DNA of 9,981 nt from Candidatus Omnitrophota bacterium. GTDB lineage: Bacteria > Omnitrophota > Koll11 > Gygaellales > Profunditerraquicolaceae. The notes beneath the pieces were generated by a model that was given only the letters and a program-made list of their open reading frames with translations, ran no database searches and was not told where the DNA came from. The position numbers were made by a program, and so were the translations under genes. The stretch is from positions 1 to 9,981 of the forward strand of contig JALOQI010000015.1 in the NCBI GenBank assembly GCA_025453435.1. The letters run 5' to 3'. This document shows, one piece after another, positions 1 through 6,855 of this stretch (positions within the stretch are counted from its first letter, which is position 1; each line of letters starts with the position of its first letter).

Positions 1-2862
1 CGGCGCACCAACTGCGGCAGCGATATGCATGGGCCCTGTGTCAGCCGATACCACAAGGCTGCTCCGCCTGAAAAGCCCTGCTGTCTCCTGAACAGGAGCC
101 TTGCCTATAAGATCGATGGCTTTTGTCTTCATAAAACCGATCACATCCAGGGCTGTTCTGCGGTCAAGCTCGTCAGGCCCGGCAAGCACCACGACCTTAA
201 ATCCCAGATCAGCCATTGCATCAGCCACTGCCGCATAACGGCCGGCAGGCCATATTTTCGAAGGACAGCTTGCTCCCGGATTTATTACCATAACGCGGTC
301 AACGGGTTTTATTCCTGATTCCCTTAGAAAATCCTCCAGCCACGCCTGCGCCTGCCTGCTTACAGGCACAAAAAAATCTTTTTCCCCGGGCTCGATACCG
401 AGCGGCCGCAGAATATCCAGGGCATAATCGCTTTCGTGCTTTTCGCCTTTTTGTTTTTCATGGGGTATCCTGCGGGTCAGTAAAAACGCCCCCTTGCGGT
501 CATAGCCCAGGCGCTCGGGTATGCCGCTCAAGAAAGCTATCAGGTGATCCCTGAACGTTGGATGAAGCACAATTGCCAGGTCGAATTTTTTTCTGCGCAC
601 GCCCGCGATAAAACTTAAAAAACGGAATATATTCGAATCGTTCCCGGCCTTGTCGTATACAATTACCTTATCTATATAAGGATTGCCCTCAACAACAGCT
701 CTTGTATAGGGCCTGACCATGACTGCCAGATAAGCGTGCGGATATTGCATGCGAAGAGCCTTTAAAACCGGGGTAGAAAGCACCAGGTCCCCCATGCGGT
801 CGGTGCGCGCAACCAGTATCCTCTCAGGTCCCTTGCGCGATTCTGTTTGACCGCCGGCCATAACCTTTTCAACCTGCCTGAGCACGTCGTCAACAGTGAC
901 GAGATTCATGCAAAGGAGATTCCCGAAACGGCATTGCGCTTTACGGCAAGGCCTGCAGGATATTTCTTTTTTGGCAATTGCGCATCTCTGAGACCATGGG
1001 CCGTATTTTGAGTCATCCGTGGGCCCGAATATGCCCACGACAGGCACATTGAGATAGCTTGCGAGATGGAGGTTGGCGCTGTCGTTTGTGATCAAAAGCA
1101 AAGACCTTTTTAAAACACCTGCCGCCTGCCCAAAATCAGTCCGGCCGGCCAGATCGATCACTTTTTCACGGCAATTCGCGGATATGAACGCACATATTCG
1201 GGCATCGTCCTTATCTCCTATAAGGACAATTTTTGCCTGATATGATTGGGCCAGCCTGTCAATAAGGCCGCAGAAGTTTTCTTTCGGCCAGCGCTTTATC
1301 GCGCTGCGCGCTCCGGGCGAAACAGCGATGACCTTATCTGCATCCGAAATACCGTATTGCGCCAATGTCCTGCACAGGGCTTTATCCTGTTCGGAAGTGA
1401 CGGAAAGCGAAATCCTCGCAGCATGACCGATATTATTCAATCGCAGGCCCGATAATTTTTTTAGATGTATATCTTTGCTGTGCCGGATGCCTCCGGAAGC
1501 CTTTACATGCTTCCATACGCGCACACGGCAGGGAAAAAGCAATCCCAGAAGGCTTCCTCTCAGATCCACTACCATATCGAATTTCCGGCTTAAGAGATCC
1601 TTTACCAGAATGATTTTATCCCGTAAAGGCGAATGCTTATCGTATACAACAGTCTCATAGCCGGCTGGGCTTGCTTTAAATAGCGCGCTTGGCCTGGGAG
1701 CGGTCAGGACCGCAATCGAAGCTTTCGGATACGCTTGCCTTAATTCATCCAGCACAGGCAGCGTAAGGATAACGTCTCCGATATTGCTCAGGGTTATGAA
1801 TAATATTTTATCGGGCATGAACATCGAGGCTTGATTTAACTTGCGCGAAAACATCTTCGACGATATCGCGGCCATGCAGCGATTGTCGCTGCAGCCGGTC
1901 TTATAGCATGGGATCTGGCATCCGACGGATTTCCGGATTATTGTGACACGGTCCTGCGGCACAGGGCCTGTGAGCATAGGATGAGTCGGGCCGAACAAGG
2001 CTATAATTTTGCGCGTGCCTGCGGCATTTGCGATATGCATCGGCCCTGAATCAGCGCTGACAAAAACAGACATCCTGGCGCACAGGGCCGCGAACTGTTT
2101 TAAGGAAAACTCGCCGCACGCAGACGCAGATAAGGATCTCATCTTCGCTCGTATTGCGGACACGACAGGCGTGTCAGCCTCGCTTCCGGTAAAAATAACC
2201 CTTGCGCCGAGCTCTTCGAACAATCTGTCAGCAAGAAGGCTGAAATTTTGGGCAGGCCACCTCTTAGGCCCCCAGTTGCCTCCGGGATTCAAGCCTATTA
2301 TTATGTCCTCACCGCTTATACTGTTCTTATCCAGAAACGTCCTGACCGCTTCCCTGTCAGGCTGGCTGTAAAAGAAATCAGTGTGCCTGTCCCTCACCGG
2401 TAAACCTGCGCCTTTTATTACTCCTAAATAATAGTCTATCCTGTGCACCCTGGCAATATCGGGCGGTTGTATTTTTTTTGTCAGCAAAATTGACCGTTTG
2501 GACGTAACATACCCTATTCTGTCTTTGATGCCTGCTGCCCAGGCCAAAAATGCGCGGGTGAAAGACCTGTGTAAAAAATATACGCAGTCGAATTTCTTTT
2601 GCCTTAGCTGGCTTATAAACGAAATCTTGCCTTTTATGCCTTTGTGCGCTCCTTTTTCGTCAAATATTATAATCTCGTTGATGTATGGATTGCCTTCCAG
2701 CACTTCACTGCATCTGGGCGGGATTATGCAGGCGATAAAACCTGCGGGATAGTTATACCGGATATTGCGGATTACGGCCGTAGAAAATAACACATCGCCC
2801 AGCCAGTTCACGTTGAATATCACTATTCTTTTTCTCTCGGCTGCCATGGCGGCCAGGCTCAC
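1..2862 (-). CDS. Triple GT9 (heptosyltransferase-family) glycosyltransferase, partial: C-terminus runs off the window
   Basis: Presumed cytoplasmic glycosyltransferases of CAZy family GT9 (ADP-heptose:LPS heptosyltransferase type), three in one chain. I translated the frame by hand from 2862 to base 1: 954 codons and no stop. Module 1 covers about residues 12-330, module 2 about 350-667, module 3 from about 680 to the edge. Each has the N-terminal Gly-Asp of GT9 (D23, D363, D692), a Lys before Trp-Pro (KRWP K200, KRWP K523, KIWP K869) and the C-terminal DSGPMH-type motif (271-276; DSANLH 594-599; DTGPMH 941-946). Modules 1 and 2 end in a Cys-rich tail closing with CM. The GTG at 2862 forms a GTGA overlap with the deacetylase stop and follows AAGGGAG by 11 nt; the ATG at 2847 is an alternative. 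An in-frame TAA at 2865-2863 rules out a longer start. The modules are too divergent for recent duplication. The family is secure; the sugar and the total length are unknown. Confidence 0.9.
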   Translation of the reverse strand, partial: MSLAAMAAERKRIVIFNVNWLGDVLFSTAVIRNIRYNYPAGFIACIIPPRCSEVLEGNPYINEIIIFDEKGAHKGIKGKISFISQLRQKKFDCVYFLHRSFTRAFLAWAAGIKDRIGYVTSKRSILLTKKIQPPDIARVHRIDYYLGVIKGAGLPVRDRHTDFFYSQPDREAVRTFLDKNSISGEDIIIGLNPGGNWGPKRWPAQNFSLLADRLFEELGARVIFTGSEADTPVVSAIRAKMRSLSASACGEFSLKQFAALCARMSVFVSADSGPMHIANAAGTRKIIALFGPTHPMLTGPVPQDRVTIIRKSVGCQIPCYKTGCSDNRCMAAISSKMFSRKLNQASMFMPDKILFITLSNIGDVILTLPVLDELRQAYPKASIAVLTAPRPSALFKASPAGYETVVYDKHSPLRDKIILVKDLLSRKFDMVVDLRGSLLGLLFPCRVRVWKHVKASGGIRHSKDIHLKKLSGLRLNNIGHAARISLSVTSEQDKALCRTLAQYGISDADKVIAVSPGARSAIKRWPKENFCGLIDRLAQSYQAKIVLIGDKDDARICAFISANCREKVIDLAGRTDFGQAAGVLKRSLLLITNDSANLHLASYLNVPVVGIFGPTDDSKYGPWSQRCAIAKKEISCRPCRKAQCRFGNLLCMNLVTVDDVLRQVEKVMAGGQTESRKGPERILVARTDRMGDLVLSTPVLKALRMQYPHAYLAVMVRPYTRAVVEGNPYIDKVIVYDKAGNDSNIFRFLSFIAGVRRKKFDLAIVLHPTFRDHLIAFLSGIPERLGYDRKGAFLLTRRIPHEKQKGEKHESDYALDILRPLGIEPGEKDFFVPVSRQAQAWLEDFLRESGIKPVDRVMVINPGASCPSKIWPAGRYAAVADAMADLGFKVVVLAGPDELDRRTALDVIGFMKTKAIDLIGKAPVQETAGLFRRSSLVVSADTGPMHIAAAVGAP

Positions 2863-3644
2863 TTATGCCTGTTCTCCCTTAGAAAGTTATAGTATCCCGT
2901 TGTCTCGAACCAGAAAATAAAAAGATTCCCGGCGTTCTCGGAAATGCGCAATCTCTTGAGAGCGAACACGTCGTCGCTGGCAAAAGACTTGCCGGGATTT
3001 GTTACTACTGCGGCCATGTATCCGGAGTCTACGACTTTCTGACGGACCTCCTGGTTAAGCCTGCCGCACGGATATGAGAAAGACAGAACCGGCTTTTTGA
3101 GAGACATCTCCAGCGCCTGCTTTGAACCGAGTATCTCCTGTAAAAGAACTGCCGGATCAGTGATACATTCAAGAAACGGGTGGCTAACCGAATGGCTTCC
3201 GAAATCGATCAAGCCGGAATCCTGCATTTCCTTTATCTGGCCCCAGTTTAGCTTATCCGGTTTTCCGATATCGTTTACTATCAGAAATATCGTGGCCTTC
3301 AATCCATATTTTTTAAGGATCGGGAACGCATATGTGTAATTATCCAGATTGCCGTCGTCAAAAGTCAAAACCAGCGTTCCGGCAGGGATCTTTTTTTTGC
3401 CGGCTATAAGCCCGGCTGCTTCTGTAAGCGAAATAACGTTATACTTATTTCTTTTTAGGAATTTCATCTGGCGCTCGAAAGCTCCGGTCGAGACTATCAA
3501 TCTGTTTCCATCCGGCACTGAGGGCTGTACGGAATGATACATGGCTATCGGAAGGACATACTGCCTGCTGATAAAAATCCCTATGCCTGCGGCGCCGATG
3601 AATACGGCAGCGCATATAATGATCAGCTTTTTGTGTTTAAACAT
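2859..3644 (-). CDS. Membrane-anchored polysaccharide deacetylase (NodB/CE4 domain)
   Basis: Predicted metal-dependent deacetylase of carbohydrate esterase family 4, 261 aa. Residues 1-6 are positively charged and about 7-26 form one hydrophobic segment, so it is probably an N-terminal signal anchor with the catalytic domain on the periplasmic side. CE4 motifs in order: TFDDG at 94-98 (catalytic base and metal Asp), HSVSH at 151-155 (metal His pair) and the SYPCG loop at 190-194. MYHSV at 35-39 is typical of the family's first strand. The ATG at 3644 is well supported: AGGAGG lies at 3660-3655, 10 nt upstream. The gene overlaps the preceding GT4 gene by 22 bp, and its stop overlaps the next gene's GTG. 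In an LPS operon it could remove acetyl (or formyl) groups from an amino sugar of the core or of lipid A, as NaxD and ArnD do. That role is inferred from context; peptidoglycan or another glycan remains possible. Confidence 0.88.
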   Translation of the reverse strand: MFKHKKLIIICAAVFIGAAGIGIFISRQYVLPIAMYHSVQPSVPDGNRLIVSTGAFERQMKFLKRNKYNVISLTEAAGLIAGKKKIPAGTLVLTFDDGNLDNYTYAFPILKKYGLKATIFLIVNDIGKPDKLNWGQIKEMQDSGLIDFGSHSVSHPFLECITDPAVLLQEILGSKQALEMSLKKPVLSFSYPCGRLNQEVRQKVVDSGYMAAVVTNPGKSFASDDVFALKRLRISENAGNLFIFWFETTGYYNFLRENRHK

Positions 3645-4738
3645 TCCCTGTATACCTCCTCCGTGCGCAGAAGCATTTCTGCCTGCGAAAAATAACGGTT
3701 TATAAAAAGCTGAGCCTTGTCGCTATAACCCTTTGACTTGCCGGGGTCTGCCAGCAATTCCAGTATTGCGCAGGCAATGCCTTCGGGGTCAGCGGGTTTT
3801 ACAAGAATGCCGTTGTCGCCGTGCCGGATCAGGCTGCGTATTCCTCCGACATCCGAACCTATGCACGGCACGCCCGCAGCCATCGCTTCCATAAGGCTTA
3901 AACCCAGGCCTTCGTTCAATGAAGGCGACACATATATGTCTATCATCGAAAGGGTTTTTGCGGTGCCGATAACGTTCGGAACGAATAAAACGTTTTTCTC
4001 TATCCCGAGCTCGCGCGTTAGCTCTATAAGCCTGCGCTCCATAGGCCCCTCCCCCGCGATCAAGAGGATAGAGTCCGGCCTGCGCTCCAGGACAGCTTTC
4101 ATAGCGCGTATGAGATACTGATGGCCTTTCACGTCGGAAAGCCTGGCGATTATCCCGATTACCGGCCCGTCGCCAAGCCCCATCTCATCGCGCATAGCCC
4201 TGCGCTCGTCCGGATTTATATTCGCGGCCTTTGCGAAAAATTCCGTGTTTATGCCGTTATAAACAAGCCTTATATTGCGTTCGGGCACTTTTAGATCGAA
4301 CATCAGATGTTCTTTGACCTGGTCGCTTATCGCAATAACCTTATCCCCCCAGAATGGCAGTACGATCCTTGAAAAACGTTTTTTGAAAAATCCGTGGCAG
4401 GTTGTCACATGAGGCGCGCGGATATATTTCTGCGCAAGGCTGCCCAGGACCTGCGTAACGCGCGTGTGCGAATGGATCACGTCTATCCTGCGATGAGCCA
4501 GCTGCCTGGCAAGCGATACGGCGCTCAATCCAAGCTTGAAGATATTCAGCTCGGACTTAGTCCTGATAGGAATAGGTATATGGATGACGCCCTGCGTTGA
4601 AAAAAGCACAGCCGAATCGCCTCCGGCAGACGCTACATATACCGTGTGTCCTCTTGCTTTAAATCCCTGGGCAAGCGTCAGAAGATAGCTGGTGATTCCG
4701 CCGACGTTCAGATGGGTGGTCAGATAAAGGATATTCAT
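3623..4738 (-). CDS. GT4-family glycosyltransferase
   Basis: Retaining GT-B glycosyltransferase of family GT4, 371 aa from the ATG at 4738, presumed to add a sugar to the LPS core on the cytoplasmic face. The N-terminal Rossmann domain starts MNILYLTTHLNVGG, with the glycine loop at 13-14. HSHTR is at 89-93 and TTCHG at 112-116. The C-terminal domain has ARLSDVKGH at 198-206 and the EX7E motif E276/E284 within NEGLGLSLME, followed by the donor-site glycines at 298-299. The frame stays open upstream to an ATG at 4852, but those 38 extra residues have no GT4 character and would lie inside the previous gene. The chosen start is 8 nt after that gene's stop, without a clear Shine-Dalgarno, which suggests coupled translation. 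It resembles the GT4 half of the preceding gene (TTCHG followed by an aromatic pair and KK), so the two are probably old paralogues. Donor and acceptor cannot be read from sequence. Confidence 0.9.
   Translation of the reverse strand: MNILYLTTHLNVGGITSYLLTLAQGFKARGHTVYVASAGGDSAVLFSTQGVIHIPIPIRTKSELNIFKLGLSAVSLARQLAHRRIDVIHSHTRVTQVLGSLAQKYIRAPHVTTCHGFFKKRFSRIVLPFWGDKVIAISDQVKEHLMFDLKVPERNIRLVYNGINTEFFAKAANINPDERRAMRDEMGLGDGPVIGIIARLSDVKGHQYLIRAMKAVLERRPDSILLIAGEGPMERRLIELTRELGIEKNVLFVPNVIGTAKTLSMIDIYVSPSLNEGLGLSLMEAMAAGVPCIGSDVGGIRSLIRHGDNGILVKPADPEGIACAILELLADPGKSKGYSDKAQLFINRYFSQAEMLLRTEEVYRECLNTKS
3655..3660 (-). promoter_or_regulatory. Strong Shine-Dalgarno for the deacetylase gene
   Basis: AGGAGG on the minus strand lies 10 nt before the ATG at 3644, inside the 3' end of the GT4 gene. 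It is the only textbook ribosome binding site at a gene start in this operon, so the deacetylase may be translated more independently than its neighbours. Confidence 0.75.
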
Positions 4739-4746
4739 TCGGATAG

Positions 4747-6855
4747 CTATTTGCTCTGGCTTTTCGACATCAATTGATCGACTGCCTGAAGGACCTCTTC
4801 CGGCGTTATGAATTTCATACAGCGCCTGTGCGAGCATTTGGACTTGTAGCACGGGCTGCAGGCAAGATTCCTGCGGATAACCGCATAATATTTAGCAGGC
4901 GGCAGATGCCGCTCGGGGTTCGTAGGCCCGAACAGCGCTACAAACGGAGTATCGACGCTGGCGGCAACATGAAGAGGGGCAGAATCTCCCGATATGTACA
5001 CCGAACACCGCTTTATCAGACACGCAAGCTGGTTGATCGAAAATCTTCCGCAGGCGTCAATGATCTTGGAATTTTTACAAGTCGTTCGAAGAACGTTGGA
5101 AAGGCCGCAATCTTTATCAGTGCCGGTGACAACGACCCTTATTTCGCGCCTGCCAAGCTCTTCGCAAAGCCGGATTATGTGCTCGAGAGGCCAGACCTTT
5201 GATTCCCACCTCTGGCTTGCGGAAATATTTATGCCGACGATCTTCTGATTTTCAGCCAGCCACTGGGATTTAAGGAATTCATCGACTTCCAGTTCATCCT
5301 GCGGCGTAGGGAAAAGCTCAAGATGCGGCTCTTTAAGCTGTATATCCAGCATCTGCAGTATCCTGAATTGATGAGATACCGGGTCCATGGCTGTTTTGTC
5401 GTCTTTGACCCCGCGGTTCAAAAGAAAACCGAATTTATTATTGGCGTAGCCGTATCGGTCAAGAGAGAACGAAAGATATGACAAAAGATGCGATTTTCGG
5501 TTATTCTGCAAGTCTACGACAAAATCGAAATTGCTGCTGCGCAGCCTGGATGCGAGCTTAAGAAAACCTGCCGCTCCCTTATCTTTATTCTTAAAATCGC
5601 ATACCATAAGCTCGTCTATATTAGGATTTCTCGAAAGGATCTCTTTGAATTCAAGGCCTACAAGAAATGTGATCTTGTAATTCGCCGCGGGGAATTTCTC
5701 CCTCAATGCCCTTATTGCCTGGGTGGAAAGTATTATATCTCCCATAGAACTGAATTTTATTATAAGTATCTTGAACTTGCTCATTGCCTCCTGATATACG
5801 TCTATGGTCTTTTTCACCATGAGCTCGACAGTATAGCGGTCTTTTACTTTTTCATACGCTGCCGATGCGAGGTTTGATGCAAGCGATTTGTCCTGGTATA
5901 TTTTTATTGCAGCCCCGGCCATTGACTGAGGATCTCCCGGCGGGACCAAAAGGCCTGTTTTTCCGTCCTCGATTATATCCACAACTCCTCCGACTGCTGT
6001 TGCCACAACAGGCACGCCTGCCGCCTGCGCTTCGATTATGACCCTTCCGAACGCCTCCTGGGTAGTCGTGGCCAGCACCAGAAGGTCCAGATGCGAAAGG
6101 ATCTCCGGAATATCTTTCTGGCTGCCCAGGAACTCGGTGCAGTGCCACAGCCCCAGCCGCCTGGTCAAAACCTTTATCTGTTCTTTATAACTTTCTTTTG
6201 ACGAAGGCGCATCGCCCACTATCCAGATCTTCAGGTCGCGGATGCTGCGGGACGCTTTATGCATGGCCTTTATGAAATCCAGATGGCCTTTTATAGGAGT
6301 AAGCCTGCCGATTATGCCGACGTTGAACTCTTTGCGGCGTTTTTTCGCAGGGTCCGTGAATTTGAACTTCTCGACCGCCACGCTTCTGGGTATAAGCCTG
6401 ATGCGCTCGTGAGGCACTCCGAAATCCTCTATCATGTGCCGCGCTATCGAATTCGACGGGACAATGACCCTTTTGCCCCAGCCCATGCAGTGGCTGAACA
6501 TATGTTTTTTGTAGTACCCGTGGCAGGTGGTTATAAAAACGCGGCGGGTACGGCGGCTTGCAAAGAACGCGCTCAATGCGGGTATGCGCGAGCGCGCATG
6601 CACTATATCTATTTTTTCCTTTACGATGATATCCGCGATCCTGGGGATCATTGCAATAATATTGAAGATCGATTTGCTGTGGACCGGAAGCTGGTAGTGT
6701 ACAGCGCCGCAGGCGACGATGTCATTCACAAGCTCACCGCCGTTTGATATCACAACCGCTTTATGGCCGAGCTTTACAAGATGAGCGGCCAGGTCAACTG
6801 TGCCCCTCTCTACTCCGCCTACCCTTAACTCAGGCAATACCTGCAGGACGTTCAT
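4747..6855 (-). CDS. GT4-GT9 bifunctional glycosyltransferase fusion
   Basis: A 702-aa chain joining two glycosyltransferases of different families. Residues 1-357 are a GT4 domain: RVGGVERG at 11-18, TTCHGYYKK at 109-117, GRLTPIKGH at 183-191, the EX7E pair E267/E275 in QEAFGRVIIE, and VGG at 288-290. Residues 358-702 are a GT9 domain: SSMGD at 369-373, ESKVWP at 551-556 (K553), GDSAPLH at 623-629, FGPT at 642-645, and a tail with C666, C669, C674 and C679 ending in CM. The ATG at 6855 overlaps the previous stop as ATGA. The join is in frame and clean: MSKFKILIIKFSSMGD reads like an ordinary GT9 start, and AGGAGG sits just before M358. The gene probably supplies two consecutive sugar additions to the LPS core. 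The families are certain from motifs; substrates are unknown. Confidence 0.92.
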   Translation of the reverse strand: MNVLQVLPELRVGGVERGTVDLAAHLVKLGHKAVVISNGGELVNDIVACGAVHYQLPVHSKSIFNIIAMIPRIADIIVKEKIDIVHARSRIPALSAFFASRRTRRVFITTCHGYYKKHMFSHCMGWGKRVIVPSNSIARHMIEDFGVPHERIRLIPRSVAVEKFKFTDPAKKRRKEFNVGIIGRLTPIKGHLDFIKAMHKASRSIRDLKIWIVGDAPSSKESYKEQIKVLTRRLGLWHCTEFLGSQKDIPEILSHLDLLVLATTTQEAFGRVIIEAQAAGVPVVATAVGGVVDIIEDGKTGLLVPPGDPQSMAGAAIKIYQDKSLASNLASAAYEKVKDRYTVELMVKKTIDVYQEAMSKFKILIIKFSSMGDIILSTQAIRALREKFPAANYKITFLVGLEFKEILSRNPNIDELMVCDFKNKDKGAAGFLKLASRLRSSNFDFVVDLQNNRKSHLLSYLSFSLDRYGYANNKFGFLLNRGVKDDKTAMDPVSHQFRILQMLDIQLKEPHLELFPTPQDELEVDEFLKSQWLAENQKIVGINISASQRWESKVWPLEHIIRLCEELGRREIRVVVTGTDKDCGLSNVLRTTCKNSKIIDACGRFSINQLACLIKRCSVYISGDSAPLHVAASVDTPFVALFGPTNPERHLPPAKYYAVIRRNLACSPCYKSKCSHRRCMKFITPEEVLQAVDQLMSKSQSK

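Noticed and set aside
25..2752. Several plus-strand frames of 60-120 codons opposite the triple GT9 gene
   Set aside because: They are antisense shadows. The minus strand has one continuous 954-codon frame with GT9 motifs throughout, and the plus-strand products have no recognisable domains.
1..2862. Recent tandem triplication of one GT9 gene
   Set aside because: The three modules share only motif-level similarity and differ in spacing and tails, with no obvious nucleotide repeats, so they are anciently diverged or were recruited separately.
3634..3643. Perfect 10-bp palindrome TGTTTAAACA at the deacetylase start codon
   Set aside because: It lies in overlapping coding sequence, has no second copy nearby and no promoter context; probably chance.
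4739..4852. An upstream start at 4852 for the stand-alone GT4
   Set aside because: It adds 38 residues with no GT4 features and overlaps the end of the GT4-GT9 gene, whose Cys-rich GT9 tail is clearly the real coding frame there.
5852..6148. A minus-strand 98-codon frame rich in Gly and Arg
   Set aside because: It overlaps the GT4 half of the GT4-GT9 fusion in another frame, right over its C-terminal GT4 region including the EX7E motif; low-complexity shadow.
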